Source: Mangifera indica
Lineage: Eukaryota; Streptophyta; Magnoliopsida; Sapindales; Anacardiaceae
Direction: 5' to 3'
Assembly: GCF_011075055.1 (NCBI RefSeq)
Contig: NC_058154.1
Coordinates: forward strand, 5,071,501 to 5,135,500
DNA length: 64,000 nt
This document shows positions 36,875 through 49,072 of this stretch, piece by piece (the first letter of the stretch is position 1; every line of letters begins with the position of its first letter). The notes beneath the pieces were generated by a model. That model was not told the DNA's origin, ran no database searches, and saw only the letters and a program-made list of their open reading frames with translations. Position numbers and translations under genes: made by a program.

Positions 36875-38600
36875 TGTAAGGTTTTCAGGGCGTTGATAAC
36901 CAACAACACAATGGAATAAAAATTAAAAAAAAATCCCAAAAATCCTACTTAGGATATTTGTTTTAGAACATATAATCATTAACATGCAAAACACTCATAA
37001 GGTGTTTTAGGTTTATACTTGCATTAGTAACTCTTCCAAATCTTCATGTGACTTGAGATTAAACGTTATCTAACCTTTGAAAGGTGACGTCTTGGTATCC
37101 ACATGAAACATGAACATGTAAAAAGGAATCTAGATAAAAGGTTGCTAGAGCTTCTTTACTAGATTACTTGTGTTCATGGGATAAGTAGAGAAACAGAGAA
37201 AACTTACGGCTAGGGTTTCTACTATGTAAGTGTTATATTATTGTTGTAACTATGACGCATGTTTTTATATGTGCAGGTGTCTGAGTCTAACAAGAATTTC
37301 ATTCAAACTCGACACCATCAACACACATGCTTAACTGACATGTAAACATGCATAGATAGAATGTTTCAAACCATATACTGGTGGCACATAAATTATGTGA
37401 CCTCACATGATTTTATGTCTTGCATGACTAAACAAAAATTGTCTAGCCATGTCATGTTTATTTAATTCGCATAGTGCCAACTGGCACCATGCACACTAGG
37501 GATTACCTTAGTCAAAGTATAGTCAACAAATTCTCTCTTTCCCTAAACACCAAAATTATCATCAAATAATCTTCATCTTTGCGTTCAAATCAATCCTTAT
37601 ATATGTATGACCCAAAAGCTTTCTATCAAACCAGTAGTGTCTAAATTCAGGCAAAATTTAGACATATAATAAGATTAGCCTCTAGCAAAACATTATGGTC
37701 ACTTGAACGATAGAGTGTTAGTTGACATCTCTTAAGCTTTTACAACATCATAGTTATATGCAATTTAATCCTTTCATCAATCAATATCTCTCGAGGTTGA
37801 GACATATAAATATGTTTATCTTAGTGGTTCTTCGGTATGAACTAATACACATCAATGACTAATATGAATTAGACAATAACCTTATCCTACTATGGTCATA
37901 GATTTAAGCTGTCATGGATATCATTTAGCATTCTCAAGTGAGATATCTTCTCTTATGCTTAAAATTGATAACTTCTTTATTGATCAACCATAACCTCTAT
38001 GTATTTCATGATATTGCCAATTATTACCTTTATAGTTACCACAATTAAAGTGGCATATTTGATAATGTCAAACCATATCAATCCTTGCAAGAGACGGTTT
38101 AGCAACCTTAAGTTAAGGATCACATGCACTCACAGTGTTCAAAATATTTATTCTATAGACACTAGAACAACCATCCATGTTTGGTAGGTTTGCTCAATAT
38201 TTATTCTGGTCGGTTAATCTGATGAACACGTCTACAACATGTACTTATATGTTACATCAAGTTGTCTATAATAACTTTGACAAATGAGAGCTGTCGTCAT
38301 GTTTGGTGGGGTTGCTCAATACTATGATAATTTTGTCATCATCACACGTGCTCTTATTCATTGCAATGTCAAGATTACTAATGTTTCTAAAATAGCCACT
38401 AAAAGTGTACATAGGGTTCCCATAATTAGTTATCTGATACGCTTGTCATGGTTCTAATATTCTAAGAGGATGTTATTCGTATAAACATATAAATAGACAA
38501 CATATGAATTAAATAACAATAAATTCTTTATTAATTATTAATATAAAATTGCACCCACAAATATCAAATTCAATTAGCTTTAAAGGCACTTATCTTAATA
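36875..38600 (-). repeat. Family-A solo LTR inserted in copia-1 pol
   Basis: The plus strand begins TGTAAGGTTTTCAGGGC and ends CTTATCTTAATA. Left flank is GACAT (36870-36874). The pol sequence continues only at 49073 (CACAC...) beyond the Ty3 element and TRIM, so those two lie at this LTR's right border. Confidence 0.75.
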
Positions 38601-38602
38601 GA

Positions 38603-38635
38603 CGTAATATTCACCTTTTAATTATTATTATCTTT

Positions 38636-38671
<36 letters not shown>

Positions 38672-41161
38672 TTTAAATAGGATAAAATTTAAATTTTAGG
38701 GGATAAGGTGAGTTTAATTTTTAAAAATATTTTATTAGGTAAAATATAGATAATAGTTAAATCTTTCCATTAAGAGATGAGATATTTTATTGTTGATAAA
38801 TGTGGATTTATTTCAAAACTTATTTTTCTTTAAAGAAAAATAAAATCATTATTAATAAAGGGAGAGAGAGGATTTTCTTATTTTTCAAAACAAAGAGCAA
38901 GGTTTGGAGTAATGATTTTAGGAAGAGAAGAATTGTGAGTAGGAGGCTAAAGCAAGGAAATAGTGTTGTTTTATTTCATTAAGGTATGTCTCAATATTTT
39001 ATTATTTTGATATATAGGTGTTTTATGATTTGAAGATTAGGGTTTCTTTTAGGATTCGACTCAATTTTGTATTGTAAATTATTTGTTTCATGATAGTTTT
39101 ATATTAGTTTGTAAATTTACTAAAAACAAAAGGATATTATGTACCTTTAATTATATTTTTATTTTATATATTAATTTCGTTTTATGAAAAGAAAGAAAAA
39201 ATAATAATAATACAATTTTTTAGCATTTTGTTGATATCTTAATTTGGTAAAAGATTTATTTATTTTTATATATATTTTTTCATCGTTTTCAATTTAAATA
39301 TTTTTTTAACACAAATCAATATGTCTAGTTATGTTCTGAAAATTTTCATAATTTTATCTATTTAATACAATTTATTAAAATTGTTAAAGTATTGAGTGTT
39401 AAACCTGAAATTTATTTGACAGAATTTGTGACTAGTAAAGAAATATAATTTTCAGTGTCTTTTTGAATTGATTTTGACTCGAATAATTTTTTTATAAGTA
39501 AATTAGCATATATAGTTTAATTCTGGAAGTTTTCAAAATTTTGTAAATTTTATGTTATCTACTAAAATTATTATAAGTGTATATGTTCAATCTGGAATAT
39601 TTTTGACAGTGTTAATGGTTTGTGATAAAAATTTCGTTTTGCATGACTTTTAAAATATTTTTGGGTTCATATTTTTTTGATAAAAACGTCAATATGTTAA
39701 GTTTATATTTGCAAAATTTCGTGAATTTTCGAATTATACAGAATTTTATAAAATTGCTGGAAGCATGAACTGTCAAACTTGAAAACTGTTGTTGTGATTA
39801 GGAGCTGTGGACGGAAGTAATTTTTTTAGAAGTTTATATTTATTTTTTTTAGCTGAATAATTTTTGGGTAAACCATCTATATGTCTTCTTTGTCTTTGCA
39901 AAGTTTTATAACGTTTTAATTTGTGTAAAAATTTATAAAATTCATAGAACGAAGGTTATACAGTATAAATATGTGTTAGTTAAGTCTAGGATTATTCACC
40001 TTAGAAACTCTTAGAATTTGTAAAATTAGTTTTGGAATTGAGGATTTTCAGTGGGATTTAAGGATATTACTAAGAGTATTATTACAATTTGAATTCATTG
40101 GTTTTGGCTAGGATCCGAATAGGTTGTACGTGAAAGCTTGGATTGTATAAGGGTTTGTGTAGACTTTTGCTGGTAGTCAAGGTAAGTAGAAACTATTCTT
40201 TTTGTATGCATATAAATGTTATATGTTTGGAAATGATAGTCAAATCTGTAAATTTTGGTTTTCGTAAGCTATATATATATATATATATATATATAATTGT
40301 TTTATACATGGGTTGTAAGTTATATAAATGATATTTCATTCTGTTTGTATGAAATGACTTTTGTAAGTTATAAAATATTTTCATATACTTTTTGTTCCAC
40401 TTAAATTTTTAATTACTTAGACATTGATTCAATACAATTATTTACGGTACATTTATGATTTGAAATTTTGTTTATATATATACGGTTTTGACTCATTGTC
40501 CGTAGTCTCTGAATATCTGCTCTGAACTCTGAAACTATAAGTTTGGTCCAGCTGGATTATTTGTTCTGTTGTGCACATTTCTGAAATTCTGGCCGGGTCA
40601 CCGGGATTACAGGTGACATTTGATTCTGAAATTCTGGCCGGGTCACCGGGAGTACAGTTGACACTATGTGACAAGAGTTTAAAATAAATTTTGACTTAAG
40701 TTTGATAGTTTGAAAGGTTCTGAAATAATTTATTTATTTATTTATTTGTGGTTTTATATGTGTAAGCACTTGGTTTTCTGTTTGACCTTCTTTTATTTGA
40801 TTTTCTTTACTAATGTTTAAATTAAATGTTTAAGTATGCATATATAACGTTTAGCTTCTACTTACTGAGTTGACGGCTTACCCCTCGTCATTAACATTTT
40901 TGCAGATTAAAGATGTCATAAAGTATGAGTTTCTGTTTAGCTTTGGGGAATAAAGAATAAGAGAAGTTAGCTGGGAAGATTGGCTAAAAGAAAAAAAAAA
41001 AATTAGTTTAGTAACTATTTGATTGTATGTTTTGTTTGAAAGATTTTTGTTTTTCATGCTTTTTGTGGTTGAAAAACTTTGTATTCAAGATTTGACTTTA
41101 TTTAAGGGATTTATGAAGTCTTTTGAAATCATATGTTTTATTATAGTTTTGGGGTGTTACA
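38603..41161 (+). repeat. Ty3 chromovirus 5' LTR
   Basis: 2559 bases, CGTAATATTCACC (first base C where the 3' LTR has T) to GGGGTGTTACA. Contains a TTA triplet run (about 38635-38671), a TA run (40269-40295) and a two-unit tandem repeat GGCCGGGTCACCGGGA at 40590-40655. Confidence 0.93.
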
Positions 41162-41165
41162 GTTG

Positions 41166-41177
41166 TGGTATCAGAGC
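41166..41177 (+). other. Ty3 chromovirus primer-binding site
   Basis: TGGTATCAGAGC, a perfect match to the initiator tRNA-Met complement, four bases after the LTR. Confidence 0.93.
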
Positions 41178-41348
41178 TTTAGGTTTAAGATTCTGTAGAC
41201 TTTTAAGATGATTTTAATTTGTGTTGTGGTAATATGATTTAGCAATAAGATCATGTTATATGATTATCTTTAGATAAATTTAGTATATATATAGGCTTAT
41301 ATTTTTAGTTTACACTAAAGTTTTGCTAATTTTGATATTGTCATTAAG

Positions 41349-44300
41349 ATGCCACCACGTAGATCTGCTACAAGGCAAGACCCTTCAGCTTCGAGAGATG
41401 ACAATCAAGATAATGACAACATTACCCTTCGTCAACTTGCTCAAGAAAGCAACCCGATGTTGTATGCGATGAATAAATTTCTAGAAAGTCAAGCTCGAGT
41501 CTTGGAGCAATTAGCAAATGGTCAAGCCCCCGCAAGGCAGGATGTGAGGAACGAAGAACAAGATGTTAATGCTGGTGGTGCAACGTTAGAGCAATTTAAG
41601 AAGTTAGGACCTCCTGTCTTCAAAGGGACCACAGATCCTATGGTAGCTGAAGCTTGGTTGAAGCAAATGCAAAAGATATTCATAGCTATGGGGTGTAGTG
41701 ATAATCAAAAGGTTGTCTTTGCTACATTTATGCTTCAAGGTGAGGTTGATCATTGGTGGGAGGCTACTTCACGTCTTTTAAGGAATCAATTGGGTGTAAC
41801 CCCTATTACTTGGAGTAGGTTTGAAGAGGTTTTCAATGAGAAATACTTTCCTGATCATGTGCGCTTTAAGATGGAGGCTGATTTTCTTAGTCTAATTCAG
41901 GGTGACAAATCTGTGGCTGAGTATGAAGAAAAGTTTACTACTCTATCTCGTTTTGCAGCAGGACTTATAAAGGATGAGGGTAGTCGTTGTCGACGTTTCT
42001 TTGAGGGTTTAAGACCAGCTATCAAGAGTCGATTGTCTATTCTAAAGTTGAATACTTATGCTGATATGGTTGAGCGGGCAATGATAGCAGAAAGATATTT
42101 AGCTGAGTCTCAGAATGCTCGAGACAAAAGGAGCAAGCAGTTTAAGCCTGGTGGTAATCGCAGTGGTGGTTCAAGCAAGCAAATTGGTTCTTTTCAACCT
42201 CGAAATTTGGGTGGTTCATCTCAAAAGCCTATGGGAGGGGGATCTCTTCAGAATAATGTAGCATCACTTTGTAGTTTTTGTGGTAGGGCACATTCTGGAG
42301 AATGTCACAGAAAGACTGGAGCTTGTTTTAACTGTGGACAGATAGGGCATTTAGTCAGAGACTGCCCAAAGAAGCGTGGTGTTTTTAGCACTCAAAATGT
42401 TGAAGGTCAAAACAAGAAGCCAAAGACTCAAGGACGAGTATTTGCCATGACTAATCAAGATGTTGAGGCTTCTAACGATGTGGTGGCAGGTACATTATCT
42501 CTATTTTCTAAGGAAGCTAAAGCTTTATTTGACTCTGGTGCAACTCATTCTTTTGTATCATGTGCTTTTACTTGTCATTGTGAGAAATCCCCTGAGCCAC
42601 TAAAATACCATTTGTCAATCGCTACTCCTCTAGGTGATTGTGTGTGGATTGATTGTGTTTATAAGTCTTGTGAAATTTGCCTTGGGGGTAGAAAATTTCT
42701 TGTAGATCTTTTACCCTTAGAGATGTATGACTTTGATGTTATTCTAGGGATGAATTGGTTAGCAAAGTATCATGCTAGTATTAATTGTTTTTCCAAGGAG
42801 GTTATTTTTCATATATCAGAAGAGGAAGCTTTTCGATTTCAAGGGGCACAAAGTTCCTATAGTGGGTTGATTTCGACAGTTAGAGTTAGAAACTTAGTAA
42901 ATAAAGGAAGTGGGGGATTTGTGGCTTGTGTTACAGTTGATAAGGATAAAGAGGCGATACTTGAGGATATTCTAATAGTTAGAGATTTTTCAGATGTATT
43001 TCCAGAAGACTTACCAGGCTTACCTCCTGATCGAGAGATTGAATTTGCAATTGATTTATTACCTGGGACTACTCCAATTTCTAAGGCTCCATATAGGATG
43101 ACACCTTTAGAGTTAAAAGAGTTGAAGGTTCAATTACAAGAGTTATTGGATAAAAGATTCATCCGTCCTAGTGTTTCACCTTGGGGTGCTCCTGTATTAT
43201 TTGTGAAGAAAAAAGATGGGTCTATGAGATTATGCATTGACTATCGTCAACTAAACTTGGTCACCATTAAAAACAAGTATCCTCTCCCTAGGATTGACGA
43301 CCTATTTGATCAATTGCAAGGTGCAACAGTGTTTTCAAAGATTGACTTACGATCAGGGTACCATCAATTGAAGATTAAGCCTGATGATGTGCCAAAGACA
43401 GCTTTCCGTACTCGTTATGGGCATTATGAATTTTTAGTTATGCCTTTCGGGTTAACTAATGCTCCAGCAGCTTTTATGGACTTGATGAATAGAGTATTTC
43501 AAAATTATTTGGATCAATTTGTTATTGTGTTTATAGATGATATATTGGTTTTCTCTAAGAGTGAGGAGGAACATGAAGAACATTTAAGGATTGTTTTACA
43601 AACCCTTCGAGAGAAAAAGCTTTATGCAAAATTTAAAAAGTGTGAGTTCTGGATAGACAAGGTGGTGTTTTTGGGACATGTGGTAACTAAGGATGGAATT
43701 AGTGTTGACTCTTCTAAGATTGAAGCTGTGGTGAATTGGCAACGACCTGCTAATGTTACAGAAGTTAGAAGTTTTTTGGGGTTAACTGGTTATTATAGGC
43801 GATTTGTGGAAGGATTTTCTAGTCTTGCATCACCTTTGACTCAGTTGACAAGAAAAGATGTCAAATTTCATTGGGATGAGGAGTGTGAGAAGAGTTTTCA
43901 AGAGTTAAAGAAAAGATTGGTTTCTGCACCAGTGCTAACTGTTCCTTCAAGCGGTGGTGGTTTTATCATTTATAGTGATACATCTAAGAAAGGTTTAGGA
44001 TGTGTGTTGATGCAACATGGTAAGGTGGTGGCTTATGCTTCTAGGCAACTGAAAAATTATGAACGAAATTATCCTACTCATGATCTGGAGTTGGCAGCTG
44101 TGGTTTTTGCTTTAAAGATCTGGAGGCATTACCTCTATGGGGAAACTTGTGAGATTTTCACTGATCATAAAAGCTTGAAGTATTTATTTACCCAAAAAGA
44201 GTTAAATTTGAGGCAAAGGAGATGGTTGGAACTTGTGAAGGATTATGATTGTCGTATTCATTATCATCCAGGGAAGGCTAATGTGGTAGCTGATGCTCTT

Positions 44301-45635
44301 AGTAGAAAATCATCTGGGGGTATAGCAAACTTAATTTGTACTCAGAAGCATATATTGGATGATTTGAGGAAATATGAAGTCATGGTCGTATTACCTGGCC
44401 ATAATGGTTTTCTGGCAAATATAAAGGTTCAACCAATGTTATTTGAAAGAATTAAAATGGCTCAGAAGGAAGATCCGTTATTATTGGAAATTGTAAATGA
44501 AGTAAAGAAAGGAAATAAGTTGGAATTCGGATTGTCTGATGATGATATTTTAAGGTTTGGGGAAAGAATTTGTGTGCCTAATGATAATAATTTGAAAAAA
44601 GAAATTTTGAGTGAAGCTCATGAATCTGCTTATAGCGTTCATCCAGGCGGTACTAAAATGTATCGTGATTTGAGAAATAACTTTTGGTGGATAAACATGA
44701 AGAATGATATTGCTGATTATGTCTCTAAATGTTTGGTGTGCCAACAAGTAAAGATTGAACATCAAAGACCTGGGGGACCTCTACAGCCTTTGTCTATTCC
44801 TGAATGGAAATGGGACCATATTTCTATGGATTTTGTGAGTGGCTTGCCTCGTTCAAAAAGGGGATTTGATTCTATTTGGGTGGTGGTTGATCGTTTGACT
44901 AAATCAGCACATTTCTTGGCAGTGAAAACCACTTATAATATGTTTCAGTTGGCTAACTTATTTATTCGAGAGGTTGTGAGATTGCATGGAGTTCCTCAAT
45001 CTATTGTGTCGGATAGAGATGCACGTTTCACCTCTAAATTTTGGGTAAGTTTGCACCAAAATCTTGGGACAAAACTTAGTTTTAGCACTGCTTTACATCC
45101 TCAAACTGATGGTCAATCTGAAAGGACTATCCAAACCCTTGAAGATATGTTGAGAGCATGTATGCTAGACTTGGGTGGTTCTTGGGAAGACCATTTACCT
45201 CTAATAGAGTTTGCTTATAATAACAGTTTCCACTCTAGTATTGGTATGGCTCCTTATGAAGCTTTGTATGGTCGGAAGTGTAGATCACCTATTTGTTGGG
45301 AAGAAGTTAGAGAAAGGAAGTTGCTAGGACCAGAGCTCGTTCAGATTACATCTGATAAAATTAAGTTAATTAGAGAAAGGCTTCACACAGCTCAAAGTAG
45401 ACAAAAGAGTTATGCTGATCATCATAGACGAGAGTTGGAATTTGAGGTTGGAGATTTTGTTTTTCTGAAGGTGTCACCTTGGAAAGGAGTTTTTCGGTTT
45501 GGAAAGAGAGGGAAGCTAAGCCCTAGGTTTATAGGGCATTCGAAATTTTGGAGAGGATTGGTGCAGTTGCATACTGTGTGGCCTTACCACCAAGTCTCTC
45601 AAGGCTTCACAATGTATTTCATGTTTCGGCATTAA
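41349..45635 (+). CDS. Ty3/gypsy gag-pol polyprotein (frameshifted near the C-terminus)
   Basis: One 1428-codon frame holds capsid/gag (residues about 60-260), a Cys/His knuckle [14 protein letters not shown] (326-339), aspartic protease [10 protein letters not shown] (Asp 395), RT with IDD at 730-731 ([10 protein letters not shown]), RNase H ([26 protein letters not shown]), the integrase HHCC finger (from His 1091, CLVC), and the DDE core with Asp 1161, Asp 1222 and Glu 1258 in D-60-D-35-E spacing. All catalytic residues are present. A base appears to be missing near 45537, so the last 30 or so residues of this frame are not native and the C-terminal part lies in the next frame. The start is the first ATG after the primer site, about 170 bases downstream, directly before the gag region. 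It may be expressed but truncated. Confidence 0.93.
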   Translation: MPPRRSATRQDPSASRDDNQDNDNITLRQLAQESNPMLYAMNKFLESQARVLEQLANGQAPARQDVRNEEQDVNAGGATLEQFKKLGPPVFKGTTDPMVAEAWLKQMQKIFIAMGCSDNQKVVFATFMLQGEVDHWWEATSRLLRNQLGVTPITWSRFEEVFNEKYFPDHVRFKMEADFLSLIQGDKSVAEYEEKFTTLSRFAAGLIKDEGSRCRRFFEGLRPAIKSRLSILKLNTYADMVERAMIAERYLAESQNARDKRSKQFKPGGNRSGGSSKQIGSFQPRNLGGSSQKPMGGGSLQNNVASLCSFCGRAHSGECHRKTGACFNCGQIGHLVRDCPKKRGVFSTQNVEGQNKKPKTQGRVFAMTNQDVEASNDVVAGTLSLFSKEAKALFDSGATHSFVSCAFTCHCEKSPEPLKYHLSIATPLGDCVWIDCVYKSCEICLGGRKFLVDLLPLEMYDFDVILGMNWLAKYHASINCFSKEVIFHISEEEAFRFQGAQSSYSGLISTVRVRNLVNKGSGGFVACVTVDKDKEAILEDILIVRDFSDVFPEDLPGLPPDREIEFAIDLLPGTTPISKAPYRMTPLELKELKVQLQELLDKRFIRPSVSPWGAPVLFVKKKDGSMRLCIDYRQLNLVTIKNKYPLPRIDDLFDQLQGATVFSKIDLRSGYHQLKIKPDDVPKTAFRTRYGHYEFLVMPFGLTNAPAAFMDLMNRVFQNYLDQFVIVFIDDILVFSKSEEEHEEHLRIVLQTLREKKLYAKFKKCEFWIDKVVFLGHVVTKDGISVDSSKIEAVVNWQRPANVTEVRSFLGLTGYYRRFVEGFSSLASPLTQLTRKDVKFHWDEECEKSFQELKKRLVSAPVLTVPSSGGGFIIYSDTSKKGLGCVLMQHGKVVAYASRQLKNYERNYPTHDLELAAVVFALKIWRHYLYGETCEIFTDHKSLKYLFTQKELNLRQRRWLELVKDYDCRIHYHPGKANVVADALSRKSSGGIANLICTQKHILDDLRKYEVMVVLPGHNGFLANIKVQPMLFERIKMAQKEDPLLLEIVNEVKKGNKLEFGLSDDDILRFGERICVPNDNNLKKEILSEAHESAYSVHPGGTKMYRDLRNNFWWINMKNDIADYVSKCLVCQQVKIEHQRPGGPLQPLSIPEWKWDHISMDFVSGLPRSKRGFDSIWVVVDRLTKSAHFLAVKTTYNMFQLANLFIREVVRLHGVPQSIVSDRDARFTSKFWVSLHQNLGTKLSFSTALHPQTDGQSERTIQTLEDMLRACMLDLGGSWEDHLPLIEFAYNNSFHSSIGMAPYEALYGRKCRSPICWEEVRERKLLGPELVQITSDKIKLIRERLHTAQSRQKSYADHHRRELEFEVGDFVFLKVSPWKGVFRFGKRGKLSPRFIGHSKFWRGLVQLHTVWPYHQVSQGFTMYFMFRH

Positions 45636-45880
45636 GGAAATATTTGGCGGACCCATCCCATGTTTTAGACTATCAGCCAATCCAAATCTCTGAAGATTTG
45701 TCATATGAAGAGCAAGCCTTAGAAGTCATTGATAGAAAAGAGCAATTTCTAAGGAATAGAGTTATTCCATTAGTAAAGGAGCGTTGGAGAAATCACTCGT
45801 TAGAAGAGGCCACGTGGGAGCAAGAGGCTGAAATAAAGGAGAAGTATCCTCAACTTTTTGAAGCTTTAGGTATGTACTAA
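45548..45880 (+). pseudogene. Integrase C-terminal/chromodomain-like end of the Ty3 polyprotein, out of frame
   Basis: This frame continues the polyprotein after the base loss near 45537: [11 protein letters not shown], then EVIDRKEQFLRNRVIPLVKE and WRNHSLEEATWEQEAEIKEK, ending at the TAA of 45878-45880. In chromoviruses this region forms the chromodomain-like tail that steers integration to heterochromatin. Because of the shift it would not be joined to the rest without a compensating frameshift. Confidence 0.85.
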
Positions 45881-45900
45881 TTTCGAGGACGAATTTTTTT

Positions 45901-45914
45901 TTTTAGGGGGGAGA
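45901..45914 (+). other. Ty3 chromovirus polypurine tract
   Basis: AGGGGGGAGAA, preceded by a T run and directly followed by the 3' LTR at 45917. Confidence 0.88.
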
Positions 45915-45916
45915 AT

Positions 45917-47573
45917 TGTAATATTCACCTTTTAATTATTATTATCTTTAGTATTATTATTATTATTATTATTATTTTTAAATAGGATAAAATTTAAATT
46001 TTAGGGGATAAGGTGAGTTTAATTTTTAAAAATATTTTATTAGGTAAAATATAGATAATAGTTAAATCTTTCCATTAAGAGATGAGATATTTTATTGGTG
46101 ATAAATGTGGATTTATTTCAAAACTTATTTTTCTTTAAAGAAAAATAAAATCATTATTAATAAAGGGAGAGAGAGGATTTTCTTATTTTTCAAAACAAAG
46201 AGCAAGGTTTGGAGTAATGATTTTAGGAAGAGAAGAATTGTGAGTAGGAGGCTAAAGCAAGGAAATAGTGTTGTTTTATTTCATTAAGGTATGTCTCAAT
46301 ATTTTATTATTTTGATATATAGGTGTTTTATGATTTGAAGATTAGGGTTTCTTTTAGGATTCGACTCAATTTTGTATTGTAAATTATTTGTTTCATGATA
46401 GTTTTATATTAGTTTGTAAATTTACTAAAAACAAAAGGATATTATGTACCTTTAATTATATTTTTATTTTATATATTAATTTCGTTTTATGAAAAGAAAG
46501 AAAAAATAATAATAATACAATTTTTTAGCATTTTGTTGATATCTTAATTTGGTAAAAGATTTATTTATTTTTATATATATTTTTTCATCGTTTTCAATTT
46601 AAATATTTTTTTAACACAAATCAATATGTCTAGTTATGTTCTGAAAATTTTCATAATTTTATCTATTTAATACAATTTATTAAAATTGTTAAAGTATTGA
46701 GTGTTAAACCTGAAATTTATTTGACAGAATTTGTGACTAGTAAAGAAATATAATTTTCAGTTTCTTTTTGAATTGATTTTGACTCGAATAATTTTTTTAT
46801 AAGTAAATTAGCATATATAGTTTAATTCTGGAAGTTTTCAAAATTTTGTAAATTTTATGTTATCTACTAAAATTATTATAAGTGTATATGTTCAATCTGG
46901 AATATTTTTGACAGTGTTAATGGTTTGTGATAAAAATTTCGTTTTGCATGACTTTTAAAATATTTTTGGGTTCATATTTTTTTGATAAAAACGTCAATAT
47001 GTTAAGTTTATATTTGCAAAATTTCGTGAATTTTCGAATTATACAGAATTTTATAAAATTGCTGGAAGCATGAACTGTCAAACTTGAAAACTGTTGTTGT
47101 GATTAGGAGCTGTGGACGGAAGTAATTTTTTTAGAAGTTTATATTTATTTTTTTTAGCTGAATAATTTTTGGGTAAACCATCTATATGTCTTCTTTGTCT
47201 TTGCAAAGTTTTATAACGTTTTAATTTGTGTAAAAATTTATAAAATTCATAGAACGAAGGTTATACAGTATAAATATGTGTTAGTTAAGTCTAGGATTAT
47301 TCACCTTAGAAACTCTTAGAATTTGTAAAATTAGTTTTGGAATTGAGGATTTTCAGTGGGATTTAAGGATATTACTAAGAGTATTATTACAATTTGAATT
47401 CATTGGTTTTGGCTAGGATCCGAATAGGTTGTACGTGAAAGCTTGGATTGTATAAGGGTTTGTGTAGACTTTTGCTGGTAGTCAAGGTAAGTAGAAACTA
47501 TTCTTTTTGTATGCATATAAATGTTATATGTTTGGAAATGATAGTCAAACCTGAAAATTTTGGTTTTCGTAAG

Positions 47574-47623
<50 letters not shown>

Positions 47624-48485
47624 GTTTTATACATGGGTTGTAAGTTATATAAATGATATTTCATTCTATTTGTATGAAATGACTTTTGTAAGTTATAAAA
47701 TATTTTCATATATTTTTTGTTCCACTTAAATTTTTAATTACTTAGACATTGATTCAATACAATTATTTACGGTACATTTATGATTTGAAATTTTGTTTAT
47801 ATATATACGGTTTTGACTCATTGTCCGTAGTCTCTGAATATCTGCTCTGAACTCTGAAACTATAAGTTTGGTCCAGCTGGATTATTTGTTCTGTTGTGCA
47901 CATTTCTGAAATTCTGGCCGGGTCACCGGGATTACAGGTGACATTTGATTCTGAAATTCTGACCGGGTCACTGGGAGTACAGGTGACACTACGTGACAAG
48001 AGTTTAAAATAAATTTTGACTTAAGTTTGATAGTTTGAAAGGTTCTGAAATAATTTATTTATTTATTTATTTGTGGTTTTATATGTGTAAGCACTTGGTT
48101 TTCTGTTTGACCTTCTTTTATTTGATTTTCTTTACTAATGTTTAAATTAAATGTTTAAGTATGCATATATAACGTTTAGCTTCTGCTTACTGAGTTGACG
48201 GCTTACCCCTCGTCATTAACATTTTTGCAGATTAAAGATGTCATAAAGTATGAGTTTCTGTTTAGCTTTGGGGAATAAAGAATAAGAGAAGTTAGCTAGG
48301 AAGATTGGCTAAAAGAAAAAAAAAAATTAGTTTAGTAACTATTTGATTGTATGTTTTGTTTGAAAGATTTTTGTTTTTTATGCTTTTTGTGGTTGAAAAA
48401 CTTTGTATTCAAGATTTGACTTTATTTAAGGGATTTATGAAGTCTTTTGAAATCATATGTTTTATTATAGTTTTGGGGTGTTACA
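45917..48485 (+). repeat. Ty3 chromovirus 3' LTR
   Basis: 2569 bases, TGTAATATTCACC to GGGGTGTTACA. The TA run (47575-47620) is clearly longer than in the 5' LTR, and the TTA run is shorter. Confidence 0.93.
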
Positions 48486-48488
48486 GTT

Positions 48489-48735
48489 TGTAACACCCCA
48501 GGTCCAATAGCCCGGCCCACTGTTAAAATATTGTCCACTTTGGACACACAGTCCATCATGGGTTTGCTTCTGGGCTTTGCAACCCAAAACACGTCTTAAC
48601 AGTTAAGGAGCTCACAGGCTATTTAACCAATTCAATTCTCCCACCACTAACCAATGTGGGATCCAAAGACAGAGCATACACAGACCCAGCATCTCTCCCG
48701 TGCTTTGTCGATGTGGGATTCGCCTAGGGGTATCA
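48489..48735 (-). repeat. TRIM 3' LTR
   Basis: 247 bases, plus-strand TGTAACACCCC to GGGGTATCA. Confidence 0.9.
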
Positions 48736-48825
48736 TATATACCCCCTCTTACGGGACTCAGCGTCCTCGCTGAGGTTTGCCCCACCATCGTTCAAGAGGA
48801 CACGTGGAGTTGCTCTGATACCATT
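48736..48825 (-). other. TRIM interior, 90 bases: polypurine tract, hairpin, primer site
   Basis: Holds the primer site (48812-48823), the purine tract beside the 3' LTR, and a perfect hairpin CTCAGCG-TCCT-CGCTGAG at 48757-48774. Almost nothing else fits in 90 bases, so any packaging or dimerisation signal must be this hairpin or lie in the LTR. Confidence 0.85.
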
Positions 48826-49072
48826 TGTAACACCCCAGGTCTAATAGCCCGGCCCACTGTCAAGATATTGTCCACTTTGGACACACAGTCCATCATGGGT
48901 TTGCTTCTGGGCTTTGCAACCCAAAACGCGTCTTAACAGTTAAGGAGCTCACAGGCTATTTAACCAATTCAATTCTCCCACCACTAACCAATGTGGGATC
49001 CAAAGACAGAGCATACACAGACCCAGCATCTCTCCCGTGCTTTGTCGATGTGGGATTCGCCTAGGGGTATCA
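48826..49072 (-). repeat. TRIM 5' LTR
   Basis: 247 bases, adjacent to the primer site. Confidence 0.9.

Larger units (their letters stand above)
38603..48485 (+). mobile_element. Nearly intact Ty3/gypsy chromovirus (Tekay/Del-like)
   Basis: A 9883-base element with LTRs 38603-41161 and 45917-48485, primer site 41166, one long gag-pol frame (41349-45635) continuing after a single one-base loss into a C-terminal region (to 45880), and polypurine tract AGGGGGGAGAAT. By eye the LTRs differ by about 14 substitutions plus microsatellite lengths, roughly 0.5 percent, so the insertion is recent. Chromovirus (Tekay-type) placement rests on the C-terminal WRNHSLEEATWE motif and is likely. No matching target duplications flank it. 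Confidence 0.93.
48489..49072 (-). mobile_element. Complete TRIM (terminal-repeat retrotransposon in miniature)
   Basis: Two direct 247-base LTRs (48489-48735 and 48826-49072) differ at only about four positions. They flank a 90-base interior that, on the minus strand, starts with primer site TGGTATCAGAGC (48812-48823) two bases from the LTR and ends in an AAGAGGGGG purine tract beside the other LTR. LTR ends on the minus strand are TGATACCCC and GGGGTGTTACA. There is no coding capacity, so movement would need another element's enzymes. Flanking five-base duplications are not evident. Confidence 0.9.

Noticed and set aside
38800..38982. 60-codon open frame, repeated identically at 46105-46287
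   Set aside because: It is inside the Ty3 LTR and identical only because the two LTRs are young copies.
48700..48936. 78-codon open frame across the TRIM
   Set aside because: It crosses an LTR, the interior and the second LTR without protein similarity; it is a by-product of the repeat.
48489..49072. TRIM as a Cassandra element carrying 5S rRNA sequence
   Set aside because: I looked for the 5S internal promoter blocks in the LTR and did not find them.
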